From: Bacteroidota bacterium
GTDB taxonomy: Bacteria > Bacteroidota > Bacteroidia > Bacteroidales > CAIWKO01
Direction: 5' to 3'
Length of the DNA: 64,000 nt
Assembly: GCA_037133915.1 (NCBI GenBank)
Contig: JBAXND010000019.1
Location: 17,026-81,025, forward strand
The translations under genes were made by a program, and so were the position numbers. The first letter of the stretch is position 1. Each line of letters starts with the position of its first letter. Positions 27,790 to 37,156 of the stretch are shown one piece after another. A model generated the notes under the pieces. It did not search any database, was not told where the DNA came from, and worked only from the letters and a program-made list of their open reading frames with translations.

Positions 27790-29877
27790 TTGGGAATAAA
27801 TATAAGTACCGGTCTGCCGGCATGGCTGGCCATTTTTTGCGTGATACTGGGCATTGGATATGCCGCACTATTGTATTATAAAGAACGCGGCACCGACTTT
27901 AAAAAGAAACTGCGCATCCTTCTTTTTACGCTGCGCGCTCTTGCTGTTACGATTATTGCCTTCTTGCTGCTTTCGCCGCTGGTAAAGATTATTGCTCGTA
28001 CAACGGAAAAGCCATTAATTATCATTGCACAGGATAATTCACAGTCGGTTGTGATTGGCCGCGACTCGACCTTTATGAAAAGCGATTATCGCAACAAGCT
28101 GAAAACACTCACCGACCGGCTTGCAGAAACTTACGAAGTCCGTTCGTTCACATTCGGCGACAAAATCTCCGACAAGCCCGAGTATTCGTTCAATGAGAAA
28201 CAAACCGATCTCTCGGCACTGTTCGATGACCTCGCATCTCGCTATGCAAATCGTAATGTGGGTGCGCTGATTCTCGCAACCGACGGACTTTACAATAAAG
28301 GCGCAAGCCCTGTCTATGCCGCTGAAAAATTCCGTTTTCCCGTGTATGGCATTGCATTGGGCGATACCAGCATTCAGAAAGATGTCATCCTTACAAAAGT
28401 AAATTACAACCGTATCGTATACTTAGGCAACGATTTTCCGATTGAGGCAGTTGTAACAGCCAATAAATGCGGTGGCTCCAAATCAAATCTTACGGTTACA
28501 AAAGATGGCAAAGTGCTTTTCACAAAAACAATTGACATCACCGGCGAAAATTATATAGAAACGGTTAATCTTCAGCTTGAAGCGGCTACACCCGGCGTTC
28601 AGCATTATCGCGTAAGTTTGAGCCCGGTTACCGGAGAAATCAGCCATCTGAACAACAGTGAAGATATTTTTATTGAAGTGCTCGACGGCAGGCAGAAAGT
28701 GCTGCTGCTGGCGGGTGCGCCTCATCCCGATATTGCCGCGCTCCGCGAAGCGATTGAAAGCAATAAAAATTATGAAGTTGAAGTGGCGTTTGCCAATGAT
28801 TTTAATAAACCGCTTTCAGGTTACAATCTGGTAATCCTGCATCAGCTTCCTTTGCGTAATGCGCCCATGCCGGCGTCATTAGCGAATATGGCTCAGGTGA
28901 AAGTGCCCTTGCTTTATATCATCGGTAATGCAAGCGACCTGTTAAGTTTCAGCAATCTCAAAACAGGACTTTCCATTGTTCAGTCCACTCAAAAAGCCGA
29001 CGAAGCGCAGCCTTTGATTAGCAACGATTTTGCGTTGTTTACCATCAGCGAAGCCGCCCGCAAAGTCATCCCGAACTTTCCGCCTCTCAGTGTGCCTTTC
29101 GGCGATTTTAAAACTTCCAATTCTGTGAATGTGCTGTTCTATCAGAAAATCGGAAGTGTGTCAACGCGCAAACCACTCATCATGTTCAGTGAGCAGCCCG
29201 AATCCCGCATTGGCATTGTTGCCGGCGAAGGTCTCTGGAAATGGCGCCTCAATGATTACCTGCAAACGGGCAATCACAACACATTTGATGAACTTTGTGG
29301 CAAAATGGTACAGTTTCTCTCGGTTAAGGAAGATAAAGGTTTATTCCGGGTAATTTGCAAACACTCTTTTGCGGAAAACGAAGCTGTTGAATTAGATGCT
29401 GAAGTCTACAACGACAGCTACGAACTGATCAACGAACCCGAAGTAAGCGTCGTCATTCAGAATGCCGATAAGAAGAAATTCAATTTTACATTTTCCAAAA
29501 CACAGAAGTCGTATCACCTGGAAGCGGGCATGTTTCCCGTCGGCGAATACGAATATTCGGCACAGGTGAAGGTGGGTGATAAAGTTCTTCAGAAGAACGG
29601 TGTATTTACGGTTTCCGCACTCAACGTGGAAGCCGTGAATCTGGTGGCAGACCATAAACTGCTGTATTCACTGGCCAATAAGCACGACGGAAAAGTAGTT
29701 TTTCCTTCCGATATGGATAAGTTGCAGGACATGCTCAAAGCTCGCGACGATATAAAATCGGTTTCATATACACGCAAGCGTTTCAATGATGTGGTAAACC
29801 TGTTCTGGGTGTTCCTGCTGATATTGGGACTGCTTTCTACCGAATGGTTCCTGCGTAAACGCAATGGCTCATACTGA
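27790..29877 (+). CDS. Membrane-anchored VWA-domain protein
   Basis: The 695-residue product has two N-terminal membrane helices (about 8-30 and 43-65), a von Willebrand factor A-like domain with a MIDAS motif DNSQS (82-86) and ATDG near 163, a GATase1-like middle region (KVLLLAGAPHPDIAAL near 300), a beta-rich part, and a C-terminal helix (VNLFWVFLLILGLLSTEW). The topology is that of BatA/BatB-like or YegL-like surface-sensing proteins, with the bulk outside the cytoplasm. The only start codon in frame after the preceding stop is TTG 27790; a TATCTTTG box at 27762-27769 supports it. It heads a run of four same-strand genes. Confidence 0.75.
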   Translation: MGINISTGLPAWLAIFCVILGIGYAALLYYKERGTDFKKKLRILLFTLRALAVTIIAFLLLSPLVKIIARTTEKPLIIIAQDNSQSVVIGRDSTFMKSDYRNKLKTLTDRLAETYEVRSFTFGDKISDKPEYSFNEKQTDLSALFDDLASRYANRNVGALILATDGLYNKGASPVYAAEKFRFPVYGIALGDTSIQKDVILTKVNYNRIVYLGNDFPIEAVVTANKCGGSKSNLTVTKDGKVLFTKTIDITGENYIETVNLQLEAATPGVQHYRVSLSPVTGEISHLNNSEDIFIEVLDGRQKVLLLAGAPHPDIAALREAIESNKNYEVEVAFANDFNKPLSGYNLVILHQLPLRNAPMPASLANMAQVKVPLLYIIGNASDLLSFSNLKTGLSIVQSTQKADEAQPLISNDFALFTISEAARKVIPNFPPLSVPFGDFKTSNSVNVLFYQKIGSVSTRKPLIMFSEQPESRIGIVAGEGLWKWRLNDYLQTGNHNTFDELCGKMVQFLSVKEDKGLFRVICKHSFAENEAVELDAEVYNDSYELINEPEVSVVIQNADKKKFNFTFSKTQKSYHLEAGMFPVGEYEYSAQVKVGDKVLQKNGVFTVSALNVEAVNLVADHKLLYSLANKHDGKVVFPSDMDKLQDMLKARDDIKSVSYTRKRFNDVVNLFWVFLLILGLLSTEWFLRKRNGSY

Positions 29878-29887
29878 TCTGATAAAA

Positions 29888-30481
29888 ATGAAATTAAAGC
29901 TGTTGTTTTTTGTCTGCCTGATTATTCCTGCCGCCTTCGTAAGCGCCCAGCAACCGGGCGATTCGCTGCATATCAATAAGGTATTTATCGGTGTAAATGC
30001 TGTGCCGAATATTTTTTCAAGCAGCAGCAGTATTTTCCCAAATTATACTTTAGGATATAAACGTGCCCTGAAAAAATTCACGCTGCGAACAGGATTATCA
30101 GGTAATGCAGGTGTTTTCAACGATTCCATGCGTTCAAAAAGAATGATTTTTGTTGCCAATGCAGGGCTTGAAAAGCGAATGAATATTGTGCGCAATCATT
30201 TTTTCGTAATTTTTGGATTTGAAGGCCTGCTGTCTTACAAAAACACCGTGTATGATGCCGCACGTATTGATTATTATGGATTCGGGGTCGGTCCGGTGAT
30301 TGGGCTTGAATATATTTTCAGGTTAGGGAATTCGGAGTTTTCGGTATGCTCTGAAACCGGATTTTACCTTATGGAACAAGTATCTAAGCTGAACGAAAAG
30401 AATGTTCGTAAAAGCAATGATTCGCGCCTGGTATCGGGATTGCAGAAGCTCGCAGGTTTCACGCTGAATTACATTTTCTGA
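29888..30481 (+). CDS. Predicted outer-membrane beta-barrel protein
   Basis: The 197-residue product has a signal peptide (MKLKLLFFVCLIIPAAFVSAQ) and alternating beta-strand pattern ending LAGFTLNYIF, with the C-terminal aromatic residue typical of BAM-inserted barrels. No specific family recognised. I chose ATG 29888; an upstream ATG at 29864 lies inside the preceding gene and would add polar residues before the signal peptide. Confidence 0.65.
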   Translation: MKLKLLFFVCLIIPAAFVSAQQPGDSLHINKVFIGVNAVPNIFSSSSSIFPNYTLGYKRALKKFTLRTGLSGNAGVFNDSMRSKRMIFVANAGLEKRMNIVRNHFFVIFGFEGLLSYKNTVYDAARIDYYGFGVGPVIGLEYIFRLGNSEFSVCSETGFYLMEQVSKLNEKNVRKSNDSRLVSGLQKLAGFTLNYIF

Positions 30482-30491
30482 TTTCTAATCT

Positions 30492-31493
30492 TTGAGAGAA
30501 CATTTCACCATACCGGTATTTATCCCGCACCGTGCGTGCCCCAACCGTTGCATTTTCTGCGACCAGCAAAAGATAACGGGCAATATTGAAATGCCCAAAG
30601 CCGCGGAGATTCAAGCATTAATTGAGCGAAATCTTGCAACCATGCCTGCGGATGCGCATATTGAAATAGGCTTTTTCGGAGGTACCTTTACGGGAATGCC
30701 GCACCACGAGCAGGAATACTACCTTGCAACAGCACAACCATACCTTGAAAGCGGCAGGATTAAAGGCATACGCCTTTCCACAAGACCTGATTTTATTGAT
30801 GAAGCAGTGCTTGAGCTGCTAAAAAAATATCATGTTTCTTTGATTGAACTGGGCGCGCAATCTATGGATGATGCGGTGCTTGCTGTTGCAGAACGCGGGC
30901 ATACGGCCGATGATGTCCGCAAAGCATCGCATATGATTAAATCAGCCGGCTTTGCTCTTGGTCTGCAGATGATGGTTGGTCTTCCAGGCGATGATGCTGC
31001 TGCAGATATCCGCACGGCAGAATCATTTGCCGCACTGGAAGCCGATTGTGTGAGAATATATCCGGTTCTGGTAATCAAAGGAACAGCGCTCGAAGGTCTG
31101 TACAGAAAGAAAATATTTCAGCCACTTTCACTTGATGAAGCGGCTGAACGTACTGCCGTACTACTGGAATATTTTATTTCAAAAAACATTGCTGTTATCC
31201 GCGTCGGTTTGCATGTTTCGGAAGAAATGAAGGCAGGGCAGGAGGTGGTTGCAGGACCTGTGCATTCTTCGTTTCGCGAAATTGCCATGACAAAAGCATG
31301 GGCACGAAAATTTGCAGGTATCGCTCAAAGCAAACAAAAAAAGATAACAATTTTTGTGGGTGAGCAACAGTACAATACTGCCATTGGATACGGAGGCGCG
31401 AATAAAAAAAGTTTACAATTGAAATATCAAACGGTAAAATTCAGGACAGACAATAACCTTAACGGGATGGAATTTTATGTTGATTATAGCTGA
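30492..31493 (+). CDS. Elp3-like radical SAM protein
   Basis: The radical SAM cluster is C16-x3-C20-x2-C23 (RACPNRCIFC) near the N-terminus, followed by EIGFFGGTFTGMP and 'GLQMMVGLPGD', the pattern of the Elp3/coproporphyrinogen-oxidase-like branch. The histone acetyltransferase domain of true Elp3 is missing. Function is unknown; a related uncharacterised protein occurs in Clostridia with the same opening 'HYTIPIFVPH.GCP'. The start is TTG 30492, the only start codon between the preceding in-frame stop and the cluster. It overlaps the next gene by 17 bases, so they are translationally coupled. Confidence 0.82.
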   Translation: MREHFTIPVFIPHRACPNRCIFCDQQKITGNIEMPKAAEIQALIERNLATMPADAHIEIGFFGGTFTGMPHHEQEYYLATAQPYLESGRIKGIRLSTRPDFIDEAVLELLKKYHVSLIELGAQSMDDAVLAVAERGHTADDVRKASHMIKSAGFALGLQMMVGLPGDDAAADIRTAESFAALEADCVRIYPVLVIKGTALEGLYRKKIFQPLSLDEAAERTAVLLEYFISKNIAVIRVGLHVSEEMKAGQEVVAGPVHSSFREIAMTKAWARKFAGIAQSKQKKITIFVGEQQYNTAIGYGGANKKSLQLKYQTVKFRTDNNLNGMEFYVDYS

Positions 31494-32166
31494 TAAACGT
31501 CTGCCGGCAAAAGTCATACAATCACTTTCAAAACAAGGAGAGCTGCTGTTGCTTGCTGCTTCAGGCATTGCCTATGAAGCTGTTTCAGGTCATCCCGATA
31601 TTTTCTTTTGCAAGGTCAATGATGTGCTTTGTGTGTCACCGAATCTGAATATAGAAATTTACCAAGCACTTGATATTGCAGGTATTGCTTATGTGAAGGG
31701 CGAAAAAGGAACAACAAATATTTATCCGGGAACGGCAGCTTATAATCTTGCAATCTCCGGAAATACTGCCATTCATAATTTTGAACATACCGATTCCGTG
31801 CTGCTTTCAATGCTTGATGGCTTTAATAAAATTCAGGTGAAACAAGGCTACTGCCGATGTAATATTGTTCCGCTCGATGACTATGGAATTATAACAACCG
31901 ATGCCGGCATTCATTCAGCAGCAATCGCTTCAGGTTTGAATTCAATGCTTGTAACTCCGGAATGTATTCTGCTCCCGGGATTTAATTATGGCTTTATCGG
32001 CGGCTGCTGCGGCGTTCATGAAAAATCAGTTTACATTACCGGAAGTTTGAGACATCATCCGCAGGGAAATGAAATGAGTGAATTCATGCTCAGAGGCGGC
32101 TTTTCGGTTACAGAACTGTACGACGGACCCCTGGTAGATGGTGGTTCACTCATCTTTCTTCCCTAG
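31477..32166 (+). CDS. DUF6873-like protein coupled to the radical SAM gene
   Basis: The 229-residue product (MLIIADKRLPAKVIQ...) has no membrane helix and a repeated beta/alpha pattern with 'GIITTDAGIHSAA' and 'LPGFNYGFIGGCCGVHE', which I recall from the DUF6873 family (GME/arginine-deiminase-like fold). If so it might act on a guanidino compound, but the catalytic triad is not certain here. The overlap with the radical SAM gene suggests they act together. Confidence 0.6.
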   Translation: MLIIADKRLPAKVIQSLSKQGELLLLAASGIAYEAVSGHPDIFFCKVNDVLCVSPNLNIEIYQALDIAGIAYVKGEKGTTNIYPGTAAYNLAISGNTAIHNFEHTDSVLLSMLDGFNKIQVKQGYCRCNIVPLDDYGIITTDAGIHSAAIASGLNSMLVTPECILLPGFNYGFIGGCCGVHEKSVYITGSLRHHPQGNEMSEFMLRGGFSVTELYDGPLVDGGSLIFLP

Positions 32167-32203
32167 GTAGTCGCGATGTTCGTCTAAAGCGCTCAACCAA
32201 ATT

Positions 32204-32233
32204 TTGCAATAAGGAACAATAATGCTAATTTTG
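32204..32233 (+). promoter_or_regulatory. Promoter of the fused glycosyltransferase gene
   Basis: TTG (32204-32206), 19 bases, then TAATTTTG (32226-32233), a full match, 24 bases before the ATG at 32258. Confidence 0.65.
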
Positions 32234-32257
32234 AACGCATAATCGGGTATTTAAAGG

Positions 32258-34240
32258 ATGAAGTTATCGGTCATTATTGTCAATTACAATGTTATCCATT
32301 TTCTGGAACAATGCCTTGTTTCTGTGATGCAGGCTGGCGCCGGATTGGATATGGAAGTTATTGTTGCCGACAATAATTCGGTGGACGGCTCCGTGAAGAT
32401 GGTGAAAGAGAAATTTTCCGGTGTTAAGCTCATTGAGAATCACGAGAATCTGGGCTTTTCAAAAGCTAACAACAGGGCAATAGAGCAGTCGATGGGCGAG
32501 TATGTGCTGCTTCTCAATCCTGATACCGTAGTTGAAGAAGATACGTTTCGCAAGGTTACCCAATTCATGGATCAACACCCGGAAGCAGGCGGTTTGGGTG
32601 TAAAAATGGTAGACGGCAAAGGTGTTTTCCTGCCCGAATCAAAACGCGGACTGCCCACGCCAACGGTGGCTTTCTATAAAATGGCGGGCATGTCGCGGCT
32701 GTTTCCCGGGTCGCGTACCTTTGGACGCTATCATTTGGGTTTCCTTGATATGGATAAGATTCATGAGGTCGATATTCTGTCGGGCGCATTCATGCTGTTG
32801 CGCAGAACGGCTTTGGATAAAACAGGACTACTGGACGAAGATTTTTTTATGTACGGCGAAGATATAGACCTTTCGTACCGCCTGACATTAGCCGGTTATA
32901 AGAATTTTTACTTCCCGGAAACACGCATCATTCATTATAAAGGTGAAAGTACCCGCAAAAGCAGTGTGAACTATGTGCTGGTGTTTTACAACGCCATGAT
33001 TATATTCGCACGCAAGCATTTCAGTAAAAAAAATGCGCGCCTGTTTTCATTCCTTATCAAAATAGCCATCTATTTAAGGGCTTTCGTTGCTATTTTATCA
33101 CGTTTTATTTCGGCCATATTCCTGCCTGTTACTGATGTTGCAATGATATTTGCAGGCATCTGGTTCATAAAATCCTACTGGGAAACGCATGTACTGTTCA
33201 CCCGGGGCGGCCATTACCCCATAGAATTCATTACGGTTGCAGTACCGCTGTATATTTTAGTCTGGCTGTTCTCGGTATATCTGAGTGGCGGATATGACCG
33301 TCCCGTAAGGATTTTGAAAATATTTCAGGGACTGCTTATCGGTACGGTAATTATACTTACCGTGTACGGTTTGTTAGACGAAACTATGCGTTTTTCACGT
33401 GCTATTATCATGCTCGGCGCTGCATGGGCACTTATTTCAATGTCGGCTTTCCGTGTGCTGATGCACCTTGCAGGGGTGAAGTCGTGCCGCATTACCATGG
33501 GAAAGAATCGGCGCTTTGCAATTGTTGGCGACAGCGAAGAGGCCGACCGCGTTGCAGCGCTTGTGCGCGATACGCACCTTGCTCCCGGATTCATTGGTCT
33601 GGTCAGCCCCGACAATAAACAGGCAGGCAACGGCTTTACCGGCAATCTCGGACAGCTTAAAGATATCATCGATATTTATAAAATTGATGAAGTGATTTTC
33701 TGTTCCAAAAACCTGTCACCACAGCTCATCATCGATAAAATGACCGGCTTTCAGAATTTGCAGGTGGATTTTAAAATAGCTCCTCCCGAAAGCCTTTCCA
33801 TTATTGGAAGCAACTCCATCACAACCGGCGGCGATCTGTATGTGCTCAGCATTAATTCCATCAGTAAGACAAATAACAAGCGCGACAAATGGATGTTCGA
33901 CCACATCAGTGCATTGTTGTTACTCGCGTTTTTACCTCTGGTCATACCCTTTATGAAAAGCCCGCCGGGACTGATTATTAATATCTTCAAGGTATTGGTC
34001 GGAAGGCGTTCGTGGGTTGGATATCACCCGCAGGATATTACTAACAATATGAAACTTCCTCGCATCAGGAAAGGCGTATTAAACCCGTCAGATGCAATAC
34101 GCAAACAGGCATTGGCAAAGGAAATCATTACAAGTCTGAATATTTTATATGCCAAGGATTATAAAATTACCAACGACCTGAATATAATGCTGAAGGCATT
34201 CAGGGAGCTGGGAAGAAGGCAGGGAACAGGAAATAATTAA
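32258..34240 (+). CDS. GT2 glycosyltransferase fused to a degenerate sugar-phosphate transferase
   Basis: Residues 1 to about 240 are a WbbL-type GT2 (SVIIVNYNV, NPDT at 87-90, GEDIDLSYRL), as in rhamnosyltransferases. About four membrane helices follow (265-405), then a Rossmann domain (RRFAIVGDSEEADRVA, near 418), the layout of the N-terminus of polyprenyl-phosphate hexose-1-P transferases. The C-terminal part starts like their catalytic domain (KWMFDHISALLLLAFLPLV) and ends with VLVGRRSWVGY, but most of the active-site region between is missing. So the second half is probably not catalytic and may be a scaffold or regulator. Role: cell-surface polysaccharide synthesis, inferred. Confidence 0.72.
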   Translation: MKLSVIIVNYNVIHFLEQCLVSVMQAGAGLDMEVIVADNNSVDGSVKMVKEKFSGVKLIENHENLGFSKANNRAIEQSMGEYVLLLNPDTVVEEDTFRKVTQFMDQHPEAGGLGVKMVDGKGVFLPESKRGLPTPTVAFYKMAGMSRLFPGSRTFGRYHLGFLDMDKIHEVDILSGAFMLLRRTALDKTGLLDEDFFMYGEDIDLSYRLTLAGYKNFYFPETRIIHYKGESTRKSSVNYVLVFYNAMIIFARKHFSKKNARLFSFLIKIAIYLRAFVAILSRFISAIFLPVTDVAMIFAGIWFIKSYWETHVLFTRGGHYPIEFITVAVPLYILVWLFSVYLSGGYDRPVRILKIFQGLLIGTVIILTVYGLLDETMRFSRAIIMLGAAWALISMSAFRVLMHLAGVKSCRITMGKNRRFAIVGDSEEADRVAALVRDTHLAPGFIGLVSPDNKQAGNGFTGNLGQLKDIIDIYKIDEVIFCSKNLSPQLIIDKMTGFQNLQVDFKIAPPESLSIIGSNSITTGGDLYVLSINSISKTNNKRDKWMFDHISALLLLAFLPLVIPFMKSPPGLIINIFKVLVGRRSWVGYHPQDITNNMKLPRIRKGVLNPSDAIRKQALAKEIITSLNILYAKDYKITNDLNIMLKAFRELGRRQGTGNN

Positions 34241-34252
34241 CGATTAATAATT
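34232..34252. repeat. 21-base repeat overlapping the glycosyltransferase stop
   Basis: Identical to 8563-8583. It overlaps the stop codon, so the last residues (GNN) come from the repeat. Confidence 0.45.
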
Positions 34253-34339
34253 AATAATGCTTGTCCGTCTTTAGCCGAAACGACTGACCATCTCTGAATC
34301 GCTGCGTTGACCGATAATGCAAAGGTTAATTGATGATTG

Positions 34340-34375
34340 AAATTATCCCGTCAGGGATATAATATTTATAGAAAT
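34340..34375. repeat. REP-like sequence in a 411-bp gap
   Basis: The gap 34241-34651 holds no gene that I can support. Within it ATCCCGTCAGGGAT (34345-34358, 5-bp stem) followed by ATAATATTTATAGAAA resembles dispersed intergenic repeats that I recall from Bacteroidota genomes. A TACCTTTG box at 34597-34604 could be the -7 element for the following lipoprotein gene. Confidence 0.4.
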
Positions 34376-34651
34376 AGAGAAAACATACAAACCGGCGGCG
34401 CACGGATAATGAGTTTGAAATGTGACGAAAATGCATGAGCCGCAAGAGTAGGCAGTCGTAAGTAGAAAAAAACAAGTCGCTTTCACCGTTGCGGGGAAAG
34501 GAATTTAGGGATAGGGGCCAGACTAGTTATCAGTTATTTGTTTGTTAATTGATATGTTGCAGGAAATTAGCTTAAAAAAAATGACCAATTTTGTTTTACC
34601 TTTGTAATCCTATAGCATTTCTAGTATTATTAAATCAAAATACCGGATGTG

Positions 34652-35002
34652 ATGAAAAAAATCTCTTTAATTTTATTACTCTTTTCTGCGATAATCGTTG
34701 TATCCTGTAAGAAGGAAAAAACCGACACAACGCCTGTTGATCAACAAACACCACTGGCATTTACCAGCCTTACAGCCACGGATACCATCATCAGAGTGAA
34801 TATGCTTACAACACTCACTGCAGTTGCCACCGGTGATGAGCTTACTTACACCTGGGATTGCGAATACGGCTCTGTGCTGGGCTCGGGAAATCAGGTGCAA
34901 TGGACGGTCTGCCACGCTGACAGGTTCTGGATTACATGCACTGTAACCGACAAGTATAAGGCTACGCAGAAGAAAACGATCTACATCAGAAGCAATGTAT
35001 AA
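34652..35002 (+). CDS. Small lipoprotein with PKD-like domain
   Basis: The 116-residue product has a lipoprotein signal (MKKISLILLLFSAIIVVSCKK) with the lipobox VVSC, so it should be anchored by Cys19 or so. The remaining residues form a short Ig/PKD-like beta domain (LTYTWDCEYGSVLGSG). I chose ATG 34652 over a GTG at 34649. It overlaps the next gene by eight bases, so the two probably form a unit. Confidence 0.72.
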   Translation: MKKISLILLLFSAIIVVSCKKEKTDTTPVDQQTPLAFTSLTATDTIIRVNMLTTLTAVATGDELTYTWDCEYGSVLGSGNQVQWTVCHADRFWITCTVTDKYKATQKKTIYIRSNV

Positions 35003-35966
35003 ACGTGCGGCAATTATCCTCGCATTTCTGTTTCTTATTGCATCCGCTCATGTAAATGCACAATGCTGTTCTATGGGCAGTCCTGCAGGAGCATCCACTT
35101 ACGTAGGCGTTCTGGCAAAAAATCATCTGCGTTTTATCACATTTTATCGCAATAACTTTCTGAATTCCTACTATAAAGCCGACCACAGAACGGAGACCAC
35201 GAACTATATGAAGCGATCGTATTTTAATTATACGGGCATCACCATTTCATACGGTATTACCAAAAGGCTCACAGCAGAAGCCGAACTGGGCTATTTTATC
35301 AACAAGACTCGCATTTATGAATTACCGCTCTCAACAATCAAGCAGCGCGGTTATGGGTTGAGCAACGGTTATATCACAGCCAAATACGGTGCGCTGATAA
35401 AACCGCTGAAGAAGATAGAACTCACGGTAGGAGCGGGTTTCAAATTTCCGTTCAGCACCGAGCCATTATATGTTGATAATGTGCGCCTGCCCATCGATTT
35501 ACAACCTTCCACACAATCATACGGTGCTATGGGACTGCTGATTTTCAGTAAGGACTTCCCGAAAATCAGCATGCGGCTGTTGTCGCTCAACCGCTTTGAA
35601 TATAATTTCCCGGGCAAAACAGATTATAAATATGGAAGCTCATTATCCAATTCTGTTTTTCTGAGTAAGAAAATTGTTCGCAACCTTTTCGGGATTGTCA
35701 TGGTACGCAATGAATACAAGATGCCTGATATGAATGCGGTTGCACAGGAAATCAACACCGGCAGCGACGTCACCTTTTTATCCGCACAGCTCAGCTATTC
35801 GTTGCTGGGCAAATGGCACATCGCCGGATTGTTCGATTATCCGTTGTACAAATATTATATCGGAACACAGCTCTCACCCAGATATTCCTTCGCATTCAGC
35901 CTCACCCGCGACCTCAACCTCAGCAAAAAGGTAAAAGAGCCGTCTGCTTCCGGCGGGAATAAATAA
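34995..35966 (+). CDS. Predicted outer-membrane beta-barrel protein with duplicated 3' end
   Basis: A signal peptide (MYKRAAIILAFLFLIASAHVNAQ) precedes 'CCSMGSPAG' and a long run of alternating strands, as in transporter-like barrels of Bacteroidota. The lipoprotein gene overlaps its start. Its last 101 bases plus the six following (35866-35972) recur 1163 bases downstream at 37029-37135, flanking a DinD-like gene. The ending KEPSASGGNK is polar, so the barrel probably closes before it. Function not known. Confidence 0.65.
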   Translation: MYKRAAIILAFLFLIASAHVNAQCCSMGSPAGASTYVGVLAKNHLRFITFYRNNFLNSYYKADHRTETTNYMKRSYFNYTGITISYGITKRLTAEAELGYFINKTRIYELPLSTIKQRGYGLSNGYITAKYGALIKPLKKIELTVGAGFKFPFSTEPLYVDNVRLPIDLQPSTQSYGAMGLLIFSKDFPKISMRLLSLNRFEYNFPGKTDYKYGSSLSNSVFLSKKIVRNLFGIVMVRNEYKMPDMNAVAQEINTGSDVTFLSAQLSYSLLGKWHIAGLFDYPLYKYYIGTQLSPRYSFAFSLTRDLNLSKKVKEPSASGGNK

Positions 35967-35972
35967 CAGGAA
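35866..35972 (+). repeat. 107-bp direct repeat, copy 1 (3' end of the barrel gene)
   Basis: Identical to 37029-37135 except for two transitions (C/T and G/A), that is 105 of 107 bases. This copy contains the true end and stop codon of the outer-membrane gene. Confidence 0.95.
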
Positions 35973-36194
35973 TAATTTATTTTGCTATTTTTACATTTAT
36001 TAAGTAAATACAACAAAGTTGTTTGTTTTGCTATTGTTTGAAACTCAGGTGGAGAATTAATGTGCTTAAAAGGTTGGAAATTTTATTTTTTGTGGTATAG
36101 TAATTATTATTATTGGAGAGGACTCCTTTTATTTTGAAAATCTTTTTATTAAACAATTTTATATAAACTTAACGAAACAAATAAATCAAAAACT

Positions 36195-37026
36195 GTGAGC
36201 AACATCAAATTATTTCAAAACCGTCAAGTGCGTTCTATTTGGAACGACGCAGAAGAAAAATGGTATTTTTCTATTGTTGATGTAGTGGCAATCCTAACTG
36301 ACAGTCCGGAGCCCGGAGATTACTGGTATCGAATAAAAAAAAGGGAAAAAGTTTCTGGCATTGAGTTATCGACAAATTGTCGACAACTGAAATTGGAAGC
36401 TTCCGATGGCAAAAAGTACCAAACCGATTGTGCCGATACCCGTGGGTTACTTCGTATCATTCAGTCTATTCCATCACAAAAAGCCGAACCATTCAAACAA
36501 TGGCTTGCAAAAACGGGTTATGAAAGGATGCAGGAGATTTCAGACCCTGAACAAGGCCTTGTCCGTGCCAGAGAGAATTGGCAACGTTTGGGCAGAAGTG
36601 AAAAAATGGATTCAGCAGCGGATGACCGGGCAAGAAACGCGAAGTAAACTCACTGATTATTGGAAGCAAAGTGGTATTGAGAAGTCTGACGAATTTGCTT
36701 TTCTAACCAATATTATACATCAGGAATGGACGGGCCTATCAGTTAAAAAGCACAAAGTCCTGAAAGGGCTAAAAACGCAAAATCTTCGCGATCATATGAG
36801 TGAAGCTGAACTCATTTTCACAGCGCTTGCGGAACTTTCCACACGACAGATAGCTGAAACTGATAAAGCAAAAGGGATTGAGCAAAATGCTGATGCAGGA
36901 AAGAATGGCGGTCGAATTGCAAAAGATGCCCGACTGGCATTAGAAGAGAAAACAGGTAAACGAGTTATTACCTCAGAGAATTTCCTTTCACCGATGAAAC
37001 AAAAAAAACAGATTAGTAAAAAATAA
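36195..37026 (+). pseudogene. dinD: DinD/BRO-family gene, frameshifted
   Basis: The first 140 residues (KLFQNRQVRSIWNDAEEKWYF..., FSIVDVVAILTDSPEP, QSIPSQKAEPFKQWLAKTGYERMQEI) are a BRO-N domain, and the rest, in the +1 frame, continues 'WIQQRMTGQETRSKLTDYW ... NIIHQEWTG ... LRDHMSEAELIFTALAELSTRQIAE', as in DNA-damage-inducible protein D. The break is a run of six A at 36601-36606; one A fewer restores a full-length protein of about 276 residues. It starts at GTG 36195 and ends two bases before the second direct repeat. It may be a dead gene, an assembly or sequencing error, or read by slippage. Confidence 0.8.
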
Positions 37027-37028
37027 AT

Positions 37029-37135
37029 CACAGCTCTCATCCAGATATTCCTTCGCATTCAGCCTCACCCGCAACCTCAACCTCAGCAAAAAGGTAAAAG
37101 AGCCGTCTGCTTCCGGCGGGAATAAATAACAGGAA
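37029..37135 (+). repeat. 107-bp direct repeat, copy 2
   Basis: Second copy of 35866-35972. It starts two bases after the DinD stop. No gene body precedes it, so it is a fragment of the barrel gene's end. Confidence 0.95.
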
Positions 37136-37156
37136 CAGCTGATTTTCGACTTTCGC

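Noticed and set aside
27790..29877. A longer reading for the VWA gene from an upstream start
   Set aside because: A stop lies 13 bases before the TTG and no ATG or GTG is available between.
35973..36194. Inverted repeat ACAAC/GTTGT near the DinD cassette as an IS end
   Set aside because: The stem is only five bases and there is no matching sequence at the other end of the segment.
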